From NCBI GenBank assembly GCA_017440525.1, contig JAFSHB010000095.1, forward strand, positions 1 through 32,456: 32,456 nucleotides of DNA, read 5' to 3'. The position numbers were made by a program, and so were the translations under genes. Numbering within the stretch: position 1 is the first letter of the stretch; each line of letters opens with the position of its first letter. The notes below the pieces were generated by a model, which saw only the letters and a program-made list of their open reading frames with translations, had not been told where the DNA came from and did not search any database. The stretch is from Oscillospiraceae bacterium (GTDB lineage: Bacteria; Bacillota; Clostridia; Oscillospirales; Oscillospiraceae). This document shows positions 1-6,330 of this stretch, in pieces.

Positions 1-259
1 CTATGTTCTGTCCAAGGAAGAAGGCGGCCGTCATACTCCCTTCTTCAACAACTATCGTCCTCAGTTCTACTTCCGTACCACTGACGTTACCGGCATCATC
101 ACTCTGCCCGAAGGCACCGAGATGTGCATGCCCGGCGACAATGTCGATATGAATGTTGAGCTGATCACCCCCATCGCTATCGAGAAGGGCCTGCGCTTCG
201 CTATCCGTGAAGGCGGCCGTACCGTCGGTTCCGGTGTCGTCATCGAGACCATGGAGTAA
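1..259 (+). CDS. tuf: Elongation factor Tu, C-terminal end (partial)
   Basis: This is the last 85 codons of EF-Tu, the GTPase that carries aminoacyl-tRNA to the ribosome. The reading frame begins at base 2 and ends with TAA at 257-259. The visible part is beta-barrel domain 3, with the family-typical stretches [19 protein letters not shown] and [14 protein letters not shown] and the ending [12 protein letters not shown]. The 5' part lies outside the window, so the start and upstream str-operon neighbours cannot be seen. Codon use is strongly biased (CTG, GGC, ATC, AAG), as expected for a very highly expressed gene. Two terminator hairpins follow, so tuf ends its transcription unit here. Confidence 0.98.
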   Translation, partial: YVLSKEEGGRHTPFFNNYRPQFYFRTTDVTGIITLPEGTEMCMPGDNVDMNVELITPIAIEKGLRFAIREGGRTVGSGVVIETME

Positions 260-300
260 TTCCTGACCTGCGGTCACGAGATCAGCAAAGTCGATACCAA

Positions 301-330
301 GTGGCACAGCCGTAAGGCTGTGGCACTTTT
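301..330 (+). terminator. Rho-independent terminator after tuf (first)
   Basis: The arms GTGGCACAGCC (301-311) and GGCTGTGGCAC (316-326) pair around a GTAA loop with one G-G mismatch. A TTTT run follows. It lies 41 bases after the tuf stop. Confidence 0.85.
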
Positions 331-337
331 CTTACTT

Positions 338-359
338 ACAGCCATAAGGCTGTGTTTTT
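338..359 (+). terminator. Second tandem terminator after tuf
   Basis: ACAGCC (338-343) and GGCTGT (348-353) form a 6-bp stem with an ATAA loop, followed by GTTTTT. The stem core is the same as in the hairpin just upstream (CAGCC/GGCTG). It probably acts as a backup to insulate the next unit from tuf transcription. Confidence 0.75.
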
Positions 360-405
360 CTGCAGATATGTGCCTGCGGCCTTTTATGAATTTTAGGTCA
401 AGACC

Positions 406-434
406 TTTACAGCGTTTCCCTCATTGGGTATAAT
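406..434 (+). promoter_or_regulatory. Sigma-A-type promoter for the 466 operon
   Basis: TTTACA (406-411) and TATAAT (429-434) are separated by exactly 17 bases. Transcription would start near 441, leaving a leader of about 25 bases before the ATG at 466. It lies directly after the tandem tuf terminators, so the next two genes form their own unit. Confidence 0.8.
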
Positions 435-465
435 AAACAGGTATTATATCCAAAGGAGAACTTTT

Positions 466-1065
466 ATGTCCAGTGAATACTATAAAAAGAAATTTCAGGA
501 TGTGAGACCTGATGCACCATATGAGATGACGCGGTGGGAGGCATTCTGCAACTGGTGGACCTATCACTGGGTCACAGTCCTTGTGGTGTCTCTGATCGTG
601 GCTTTTTTCGTGTTCTTGGCGGTAGAATTCTTCACGCGTGAGCGGCCTGACTATAAGATCGCCTATGTCGGTACGAATCCATTGGTCGTCGATGTCAAGA
701 TCTTGGAGCCGCAGCTGGAGGAACTGGGAGAAGACCTCAACGGTGATGGAGAGGTGGCAGTCCAGATCAGGACCTATCTTGTTGATCGTGAGACTTCTCA
801 CTTCTCTTCTGAGATGATCCCCTTTGTGGGCGATGTGGAAACAGGCAACAGCACGATCTTCATTCTGGAGGACCCCGACTGGTTCCTTGAGAACTATGCT
901 GTCACTTCCGAAGAGGATACCTATTGGTGGAGCGAATGTCCTGCTCTGTCTCATATCGACCTCTACGGCGACTATGCCATCGCGCTTCGCTCCACAGAGG
1001 ATATGACCGATGACTATAAGATCGACCTGTCCCTGTGGCAGGCCATGACGAAGGACGCAGGATAA
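466..1065 (+). CDS. Single-pass membrane protein of unknown function
   Basis: A 199-aa protein that I do not recognise as a named family. The ATG at 466 is preceded by AAGGAG (453-458); an in-frame ATG at 424 lies inside the promoter and is not the start. The N-terminal 34 residues are hydrophilic, then a hydrophobic segment (about 35-56, VTVLVVSLIVAFFVFLAV) forms one membrane helix, followed by a soluble domain of about 140 residues. At about 88-97 it reads GEDLNGDGEV, which looks like a single EF-hand or dockerin-type calcium loop but has no second copy. The C-terminal part is acidic and rich in aromatic residues. The next gene starts 9 bases after this stop, so the two are co-transcribed and a role at the cell envelope with the GT/CsaB protein is plausible but only inferred. 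Confidence 0.85.
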   Translation: MSSEYYKKKFQDVRPDAPYEMTRWEAFCNWWTYHWVTVLVVSLIVAFFVFLAVEFFTRERPDYKIAYVGTNPLVVDVKILEPQLEELGEDLNGDGEVAVQIRTYLVDRETSHFSSEMIPFVGDVETGNSTIFILEDPDWFLENYAVTSEEDTYWWSECPALSHIDLYGDYAIALRSTEDMTDDYKIDLSLWQAMTKDAG

Positions 1066-1074
1066 GGAGTGCCT

Positions 1075-3273
1075 ATGAAGATCATCCATCTTATCTCAGG
1101 CGGTGATGTGGGAGGAGCCAAGACCCATGTGTTGAGTTTGCTCGGCGGTCTGAAGGATCGTCAGACGGTCCGTCTCGTCTGCTTTATGGAAGGTCCCTTT
1201 GCCGATGAAGCGCGGGAGCTGGGAATCGATACACAGGTCCTGACCTGTGGTATCGTAGAGGCGTTCAAAAGGCTTCGTACGATGATCGACCGTGAAGGCT
1301 TCGAGATCGTCCATTGTCACGGTTCCCGTGCCAATCTGATGGGCATGCTCTTGCAGGGCAAGATCGATGCACCTGTGGTCACGACTGTCCATAGTGATTA
1401 CCGTCTCGACTATCTGGGAAGGACCTTCCATCGTCTGACCTACGGCGTGATCAATACCATCAGTATCCGCCGCATCAAATATCATGTCGGTGTTTCTGAT
1501 TCCATGGTGGATCTTCTGACAGACCGCGGCCTGGATCCGCAAAATATGTTCCCGATCTATAACGGCGTAGACTTTACGCCCATCGTACCAAAGCTGGATC
1601 GGGGCAGTTACTTGGAAAGTGTCGGCCTTTCGGTAAAGGAAGATGATATCGTCTTTGGTATCGCTGCCAGACTCTCTGCGGTCAAGGATGTGGCGACTTT
1701 GATCTGCGGCTTCGGAGAGGCCTGCAAACAAGCTTCGAACATCAAACTGGTGATCGCTGGAGATGGCGAGCAGCGCAGAGAGCTGCACAAATTGGCCGAG
1801 AACTGCTGTCCCGCCGGGAGCTATGCCTTTGCTGGCTGGGTCAGCGATATGGACAGCTTTTATCATGCGATCGATGTCAACACGCTGACCTCGCTCAGCG
1901 AAACATTCCCATATGCCCTTACGGAGGGTGCAAGGACCCATTGCGCTACCATCGCTTCAAAGGTGGGCGGTGTGCCGTATCTGATCGAGCACGGTGTGAC
2001 GGGACTGCTGTTTGAGCCACAGGATCATCAGCGTCTGGCAGATCACATGGTCCTGCTGGCCTCTGATGCACAGCAGCGGCAGCGGTTGGCGGAGAAACTC
2101 TATGAAAGAGCATCGACCCGGTTTTCGATCGATGCTACGGTCGCCCGTCAGGAGGAGATCTACGGTGTGCTGCTTCGCCGTGCAGCCAGAAAGCGCGGCA
2201 GGCGGGATGGTGTTCTGATCTGTGGTGCCTATGGTAAGGGCAACGCAGGTGACGACAGCATTTTGGAGGCGATCCTCACCCAGATGTACCATATCGACCC
2301 TGATATGCCGGCCTATGTATTGTCAAGAAAGCCCGCTCAGACCAGAAAACGCTACCGTGTTGGGGCATACCATACATTTGACCCACGCTTTATCCTCAGG
2401 ATGTGCCGTACTGCCTTGTACATCAATGGCGGCGGCAGTCTGATCCAGGATGTGACCAGTACACGCTCCCTGCAATATTATCTTTCCAATATCGCGCTTG
2501 CAAAGCTGTGCGGCAGTCCGGTGCTTATGTACGGCTGCGGCATCGGTCCGGTATCCGCACCGAAGAATCGGAGACTGGCCGGTGCTGTGATCGACCGCTG
2601 TGCGGATATCATCACCCTGCGAGACCCGCAAAGTGCTGAAGAGCTTCGTGCTATGGGCGTTAAAAAGCCTCAGATCCGTATCACAGCCGATCCTGCGCTC
2701 TTGTTGGATGGGGCGTCGGATGATCGGGTGGAAGGGCTTTTGCGTATGCATGGCATCGACCCGAATGGCAGATGTGCGCTGTTTGTTCTCAGACCGTGGA
2801 AAGACTTCGACAGGGCGCTGCCTCATCTCGCGGAGACTGCCCAGACGCTGTATGAGACCCATGGGCTCACTCCGGTGTTCCTTGCGCTGGAAAAGGGCCG
2901 CGATCTTCCTGTCAGCCATCAGGCGGCGGCGCTCCTGACATGCCCGCACCATGTTCTGACAGCGCCGACCGACGGCGACCTGATCGTAGGGCTCATGACG
3001 CGGATGCAGGTGGTCGTCTCCATGCGTCTGCATGCACTGATCTTTGCCGCAGGGCAGGGAGTCCCACTTGTTGGTGTGGTGTACGACCCCAAGGTATCCG
3101 GCTTTCTGGACTATTTGGGATATGAAAATTATGTAAACTTAGATGATGTGACTGCAGAAGGTCTCATCGCTCTTGCAGAAAAGGCGATGACCTTGGGCAA
3201 GGATGTACAACGCGCAAAGAAATTGCGCGACCTTGCAGGTGAGAACGAGAAAGCTGCAAGAGAACTGCTGTAA
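1075..3273 (+). CDS. Fused family-4 glycosyltransferase and CsaB-type polysaccharide pyruvyl transferase
   Basis: A 732-aa two-domain protein. Residues 1-370 are a GT-B glycosyltransferase: the N-terminal motif SGGDVGGAKTHVLSLL, acceptor domain to about 180, and a donor domain with SLSETFPYALTEGA (the E-x7-E region) and GGVPYLIEHGVTGLLFEP. From about residue 378 (GVLICGAYGKGNAGDDSIL) to the end it is a polysaccharide pyruvyl transferase of the CsaB type, with INGGGSLIQD, YGCGIGPV and MRLHALIFAAGQGVP. CsaB adds ketal pyruvate to secondary cell-wall polysaccharide, which is needed to bind SLH-domain surface proteins. The start is ATG 1075 with AAGGAG at 1064-1069; a GTG at 1069 overlaps that site. 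CsaB is usually a separate protein of about 350 residues, so this is a fusion. The two domains may add a sugar and then pyruvylate the same chain (inference). Confidence 0.93.
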   Translation: MKIIHLISGGDVGGAKTHVLSLLGGLKDRQTVRLVCFMEGPFADEARELGIDTQVLTCGIVEAFKRLRTMIDREGFEIVHCHGSRANLMGMLLQGKIDAPVVTTVHSDYRLDYLGRTFHRLTYGVINTISIRRIKYHVGVSDSMVDLLTDRGLDPQNMFPIYNGVDFTPIVPKLDRGSYLESVGLSVKEDDIVFGIAARLSAVKDVATLICGFGEACKQASNIKLVIAGDGEQRRELHKLAENCCPAGSYAFAGWVSDMDSFYHAIDVNTLTSLSETFPYALTEGARTHCATIASKVGGVPYLIEHGVTGLLFEPQDHQRLADHMVLLASDAQQRQRLAEKLYERASTRFSIDATVARQEEIYGVLLRRAARKRGRRDGVLICGAYGKGNAGDDSILEAILTQMYHIDPDMPAYVLSRKPAQTRKRYRVGAYHTFDPRFILRMCRTALYINGGGSLIQDVTSTRSLQYYLSNIALAKLCGSPVLMYGCGIGPVSAPKNRRLAGAVIDRCADIITLRDPQSAEELRAMGVKKPQIRITADPALLLDGASDDRVEGLLRMHGIDPNGRCALFVLRPWKDFDRALPHLAETAQTLYETHGLTPVFLALEKGRDLPVSHQAAALLTCPHHVLTAPTDGDLIVGLMTRMQVVVSMRLHALIFAAGQGVPLVGVVYDPKVSGFLDYLGYENYVNLDDVTAEGLIALAEKAMTLGKDVQRAKKLRDLAGENEKAARELL

Positions 3274-3274
3274 A

Positions 3275-3305
3275 AGAACGGCATCCCGTGATGGGATGCC
3301 GTTCT
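3275..3305 (-). terminator. Perfect 13-bp hairpin between convergent genes
   Basis: AGAACGGCATCCC (3275-3287) pairs perfectly with GGGATGCCGTTCT (3293-3305) around a 5-base loop. On the minus strand it is followed by TTTTA, so it best serves the DMT transporter gene. On the plus strand the U-tract is missing, although the hairpin sits right at the stop codon of the GT/CsaB gene and may still limit read-through. Confidence 0.8.
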
Positions 3306-3309
3306 AAAA

Positions 3310-4203
3310 TTATGTAAACTTTTTGCGGTCGGGGAGCTGCGCTAAGATCACGCCGGCAAAGACCAGCGCACATCCGCCAAGCTCCAGTGCCGAGAGCTTT
3401 TGCCCGATGATCAGCCAGCCAAACAGGGCGGAAAACACCGATTCCAGGCTCATCAGCAGGGATGCTGTGGTGGATTCCGTTTTAGACTGCGCCAGCATCT
3501 GCAATGTATATGCGATGCCGCTGGAGCAGACACCGGAGTAGAGGATGGGGATCATACAGCTGCGGAGCATCCCGATGCTGGGAGCTTCAAGGCAAACGGC
3601 AAGGATCAAAGAGATCATACCGGCCGTAAAGAACTGGATGCAGCTCAGTCTCACACCATCGGCGCCGGGGCTCACATGGTCGATGTACATGATGTGGAAG
3701 GAGAAAGCAACGGCGCACAGGAGCGTCAGGCCTTCGCCCAGATTCATGCTGAAGGTACCCATCCCACACAACATATAAAGACCAAATACAGCAAGTGCCA
3801 CGCTGAGCCAGATAGTCGGGCGAATCTTTTTCTTTAGAAAAATGCCGAAGATCGGAACGAGGATGATGTACAGCGATGTGATAAAGCCGGACTTTCCGGC
3901 AGGCAGCTGCAGCTTCAATCCCAGCTGCTGCGGTGTGCAGGCTGTGAATAGGATCAGACCGCAAATGATGCCGGAGATCCAGTGGTGCTTCTTCTGTGCT
4001 TTTGTCACCGGCTTGACGCTGTTTCCCATCTTATCCCGAATGGCGATCACAGGCAGCAGAACGAGACTGCCGATCAGAAAGCGTGTGCCCTGAAAAGTAA
4101 AAGGCTCGGCATATTTCATGCCCTCGGTCTGCGATACGAAACCGCCGCCCCAGATCATTGCTGCGAGCAGCAGCATGATGATGCCGCTCCATTGTTTTTT
4201 CAT
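3310..4203 (-). CDS. DMT-superfamily (EamA) membrane transporter
   Basis: A 297-aa integral membrane protein with about ten hydrophobic segments arranged as two EamA repeats. Family features: an N-terminal MLLLAAMIWGGGFV segment, and LQLPAGKSGFITSLYIILVP in the first repeat, where EamA proteins carry a similar A/S-F/L-I-T-S-L-Y-V-(I/L)-x-P pattern. The second repeat ends with SLESVFSALFGWLIIGQKLS and ELGGCALVFAGVILAQL, the classic EamA ending. These proteins export or exchange small metabolites such as amino acids; the substrate cannot be told from sequence. The ATG at 4203 has AAAAGAGGGG upstream on the minus strand. It is divergently transcribed from the 89-aa gene and ends facing the GT/CsaB gene. 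Confidence 0.93.
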   Translation of the reverse strand: MKKQWSGIIMLLLAAMIWGGGFVSQTEGMKYAEPFTFQGTRFLIGSLVLLPVIAIRDKMGNSVKPVTKAQKKHHWISGIICGLILFTACTPQQLGLKLQLPAGKSGFITSLYIILVPIFGIFLKKKIRPTIWLSVALAVFGLYMLCGMGTFSMNLGEGLTLLCAVAFSFHIMYIDHVSPGADGVRLSCIQFFTAGMISLILAVCLEAPSIGMLRSCMIPILYSGVCSSGIAYTLQMLAQSKTESTTASLLMSLESVFSALFGWLIIGQKLSALELGGCALVFAGVILAQLPDRKKFT

Positions 4204-4227
4204 AATACCCCTCTTTTCCTGCCGCTA

Positions 4228-4256
4228 AAGATATCACATACGGCAGGAAAAATCAA
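4228..4256 (-). promoter_or_regulatory. Promoter for the DMT transporter
   Basis: On the minus strand TTGATT (4256-4251) and TATCTT (4233-4228) are 17 bases apart, and the start codon is 24 bases further on. It lies back to back with the promoter of the 89-aa gene. Confidence 0.55.
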
Positions 4257-4263
4257 TTATCTC

Positions 4264-4292
4264 TTTTCATCGCAGGCCAATTTTGCTATAAT
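4264..4292 (+). promoter_or_regulatory. Promoter for the 89-aa gene
   Basis: TTTTCA (4264-4269), a 17-base spacer, then TATAAT (4287-4292) preceded by TGC, which makes an extended -10. This is a strong sigma-A-type promoter very close to the gene start at 4313. Confidence 0.75.
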
Positions 4293-4312
4293 ATAAAAAA
4301 GGAGTGAGGAAT

Positions 4313-4582
4313 ATGCAGGATATCTACATCCCAACGCTGCATACCTTTGAGAATTCCAATATCTTTACCGGGAGCTATCAGGGACTTCGTTTTAAGATCA
4401 CCCCTGATGTGACGATGCTGCCCGGTGACAAGGAAGTGGATGTTCCCAAGAGCAGCATGAAAGCAGAATACTGGCACGGACCGTATTGCTACGAAAAAAG
4501 CGAGATCGAGGAAGAAAAGGTGTTTCCGCTCACACCGGAGGGCAGAGCGGAGATGACAGCCTGGCTGCTCGAGCATGTATAA
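4313..4582 (+). CDS. Small conserved-looking protein of unknown function (89 aa)
   Basis: I do not recognise this protein. The ATG at 4313 is placed 8 bases after GGAG (4301-4304); an in-frame GTG at 4304 overlaps the Shine-Dalgarno sequence and is unlikely. It starts MQDIYIPTLHTFENSNIFTG, has no signal peptide, membrane segment or cysteine pair, and contains a mixed beta-type region (GLRFKITPDVTMLPG) and a helical acidic C-terminus (LTPEGRAEMTAWLLEHV). It has its own strong extended -10 promoter and stands alone between two minus-strand units, so no operon context helps. Length, ribosome binding site, promoter and coding-like sequence make it a real gene; function is unknown. Confidence 0.8.
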   Translation: MQDIYIPTLHTFENSNIFTGSYQGLRFKITPDVTMLPGDKEVDVPKSSMKAEYWHGPYCYEKSEIEEEKVFPLTPEGRAEMTAWLLEHV

Positions 4583-4586
4583 AAAT

Positions 4587-4615
4587 GATGCCGACGAGAT
4601 CATCTCGTCGGCATC
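4587..4615 (-). terminator. Terminator of the Gln/Asn-rich gene
   Basis: GATGCCGACGAGAT (4587-4600) and ATCTCGTCGGCATC (4602-4615) are perfect inverted arms. On the minus strand the hairpin is followed by ATTTTTATAC, a proper U-tract. It lies 8 bases after the stop codon of the 47-aa gene and faces the end of the plus-strand 89-aa gene. Confidence 0.85.
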
Positions 4616-4622
4616 GCAGCAT

Positions 4623-4766
4623 TTATCGGCTCTGATTCTGGCCGTTCTGGTTCTGGCTGCGGTTCTGGTCGTTGCTCTGCTTCTGACTGCGGTTCTGGTT
4701 CTGGCTGCGATTCTGGTTGCTGTTCTGATTCTGTTCGTTCTGATTACGGTTCTGATACTTGTCCAT
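4623..4766 (-). CDS. Gln/Asn-rich 47-aa microprotein, probable forespore protein
   Basis: An ORF of 47 codons, ATG at 4766-4764 and TAA at 4625-4623, below common length cut-offs. AGGAGG (4781-4776) lies 9 bases before the ATG, an ideal spacing. The protein begins MDKYQNRNQNEQ and is then built from imperfect QNQNRSQ-type units: 14 Gln, 14 Asn, 6 Ser and 5 Arg in 47 residues, with no hydrophobic residue apart from Met1 and Tyr4. It follows spoVAE on the same strand and has its own forespore-type promoter (4810-4838) and terminator (4587-4615). The composition recalls gamma-type small acid-soluble spore proteins (SspE), which are Gln/Asn-rich amino-acid stores in Bacillus, but I see no clear homology to SspE. 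An overlapping longer frame rich in Arg-Thr is only a shadow of this repeat. Confidence 0.82.
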   Translation of the reverse strand: MDKYQNRNQNEQNQNSNQNRSQNQNRSQKQSNDQNRSQNQNGQNQSR

Positions 4767-4809
4767 ATGAGATATCCTCCTGATAGTAGCTTTTTGGGTA
4801 CCGCAAGAT

Positions 4810-4838
4810 CAGTATGCCCCATTTCTCACGATCTATCC
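4810..4838 (-). promoter_or_regulatory. Possible sigma-F/sigma-G promoter of the Gln/Asn-rich gene
   Basis: On the minus strand GGATA (4838-4834), a 17-base spacer and CATACTG (4816-4810) resemble the forespore consensus (about GHATR, N17-18, CATAMTA), one mismatch in each box. It overlaps the last codons of spoVAE and would give a leader of about 37 bases. The promoter in front of spoVAD has the same design. Confidence 0.5.
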
Positions 4839-5182
4839 TTCGGCTTGAAGAATACCGCCGCGAGAGAGCCAAAGATGATCGCCGCTGTGATGCCGCCGGA
4901 AGCGGCCTTCAGCCCTCCGGTAAAGACACCGAGGAGCCCTTCCTGATCGACAGCCTCTTTCACACCTTCTGCGATGACATGACCGAACCCTGTCAATGGC
5001 ACAGTTGCACCGGCGCCGCCCCATTCTACCAATGTTTTGTAGACACCAATGGCGCTGAGCAGTACCCCGATCACCACATAGGCGACCAGGATCCGCGCCG
5101 GCGTCAGCTTTGTTTTGTCGATCAGGATCTGCCCGATGGCGCATAATACGCCGCCAAGGAGAAATGCTTTGATATAGTCCAT
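4826..5182 (-). CDS. spoVAE: Stage V sporulation protein AE (SpoVAE/SpoVAEb)
   Basis: A 118-aa membrane protein of the spore inner-membrane SpoVA channel, which moves dipicolinic acid and Ca2+ into the forespore and releases them at germination. It starts MDYIKAFLLGGVLCAIGQIL and has hydrophobic segments at about 4-20, 31-48 and 91-113, with the family-typical GAGATVPLTGFGHVIAEGV region and a GLKAASGGITAAI stretch. The start is ATG 5182; the upstream in-frame ATG directly abuts the AAGGAG site, so it is too close. The start lies 2 bases after the spoVAD stop, so the genes are translationally linked. spoVAC, often found with these genes, is not in the window. Confidence 0.95.
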   Translation of the reverse strand: MDYIKAFLLGGVLCAIGQILIDKTKLTPARILVAYVVIGVLLSAIGVYKTLVEWGGAGATVPLTGFGHVIAEGVKEAVDQEGLLGVFTGGLKAASGGITAAIIFGSLAAVFFKPKDRS

Positions 5183-5184
5183 GG

Positions 5185-6204
5185 TCATCTCCTTTCCATG
5201 CCGATGGAGACTGCGTGACAAACGCCCGGGATGCTCTCACTTTGCTGCAAAGAGGTGGGGGAGTGGAGCGCGCCTGTTCCGCAGAACAGGATATTTTTGT
5301 ATTTACCTTTTTTCATCAGAGAAAGGAGGTAGCCGCACAGGACGACAGAGCCGCAGCCGCAGCCGGAGCCGCCTGCATGGACATCCTGCTTTTGCAGATC
5401 GAAGATCATGGTGCCGCAGTCGTCATAGACTCCGCCGATGCTGATGCCGTCCTTTCTGAAAAGGTCGAGCAGGATCTCCTTGCCGACCATGCCAAGATCC
5501 CCTGTCACGATCAGATCGTAGTCAGATGGCGTGAGCCCCAGATCGTCAAAGTGGGCGCGCAGGGTATGATAGGCAGCGGGTGCCATGGCGGCGCCCATGT
5601 TGTTGGCATCTTTGATCCCATAGTCCATAACAGCGCCGATGGTAGCGGCATTCAGGAATGGACCTTTTTCGCGATGCCCCAGCAAAGCGCAGGCCGCACC
5701 GGTCACGGTCCACTGTGCGGTGGGGGTACGCTGTCCGCCATAACCCAGTGGGAAGCGGTACTGCCGCTCTGCGGAGGCAAAATGGGAAGAACTGATGACA
5801 CCGGCCGTGCGGACATATCCGCCGTTGACGCTCATGCCTGCAAGACACAGGCCCTCTGCCATAGTGGAGCAGGCACCGTAGAGCCCGAGGAATGGTACAC
5901 CGGTATCCCGCACGCTGTAGCTCGAGGAGATGCACTGGTTCAGAAGATCTCCTGCCAGCAGCAGATCGATATCATCGTCTTTCAGCCGGAGCTTTTTCTT
6001 TGCAGACTCCAAAGCCAGTGCCTGCATGGTGCTCTCAGCCTTTTCCCATGTTTTTTGTTTGAATTTGGTATCCAGATCGGTATAGTCGAAGTATGCGGTA
6101 AGAGGTCCTTCCTGTTCCTTTTTTCCGCCGATGGCAGAGGTGGCCAAAATGGCGGGATGCCGGTCAAAGACGAAGCTCTGTCTGCCGCGGTGAAGATCTC
6201 CCAT
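5185..6204 (-). CDS. spoVAD: Stage V sporulation protein AD (SpoVAD)
   Basis: A 339-aa thiolase-fold protein that binds dipicolinic acid on the spore inner membrane as part of the SpoVA complex. Recognisable blocks: DDIDLLLAGDLLNQ, LGLYGACSTMAEGL, SSSHFASAERQYRFP, GGQRTPTAQWTVTG, MGAAMAPAAYHTL, DLIVTGDLGMVG, YDDCGTMIFD, AGGSGCGCGSVV and FCGTGALHSPTSLQQSESIP. Length equals the Bacillus protein (about 338 aa). The start is ATG 6204, 8 bases after AAAGGAG (6219-6213); ATGs further upstream are too close to or beyond that site. It is the first gene of a minus-strand sporulation unit, with a forespore-type promoter just upstream, divergent from dusB. Confidence 0.97.
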   Translation of the reverse strand: MGDLHRGRQSFVFDRHPAILATSAIGGKKEQEGPLTAYFDYTDLDTKFKQKTWEKAESTMQALALESAKKKLRLKDDDIDLLLAGDLLNQCISSSYSVRDTGVPFLGLYGACSTMAEGLCLAGMSVNGGYVRTAGVISSSHFASAERQYRFPLGYGGQRTPTAQWTVTGAACALLGHREKGPFLNAATIGAVMDYGIKDANNMGAAMAPAAYHTLRAHFDDLGLTPSDYDLIVTGDLGMVGKEILLDLFRKDGISIGGVYDDCGTMIFDLQKQDVHAGGSGCGCGSVVLCGYLLSLMKKGKYKNILFCGTGALHSPTSLQQSESIPGVCHAVSIGMERR

Positions 6205-6226
6205 GATCATCGCTCCTTTGTCTTGG

Positions 6227-6255
6227 TAGTATGCCAAGAATGCGGAAAATTATCG
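6227..6255 (-). promoter_or_regulatory. Probable sigma-F/sigma-G promoter of spoVAD
   Basis: On the minus strand CATACTA (6233-6227) is an exact match to the forespore -10 consensus. CGATA (6255-6251) lies 17 bases upstream as a weaker -35. The leader would be short (about 16 bases) and just includes the AAAGGAG site. In Bacillus the spoVA operon is read by sigma-G. Confidence 0.6.
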
Positions 6256-6330
6256 CAAGACCGGATGCGGATCTGGGTGTTGTCCATTTTATGATTTTGT
6301 GATACCATATGCAGAGCGAGGTGAACATTT

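Noticed and set aside
89..700. Other minus-strand frames opposite tuf and the 466 gene
   Set aside because: They overlap well-supported genes, lack ribosome binding sites and encode no recognisable protein.
727..760. Dockerin domain in the 466 protein
   Set aside because: Only one DLNGDGE loop is present; a dockerin needs two such segments with the linking helices.
4286..4822. A 178-codon minus-strand frame rich in Arg-Thr repeats
   Set aside because: It is the shifted frame of the CAG/AAC-rich Gln/Asn gene and runs through its terminator; it has no ribosome binding site.
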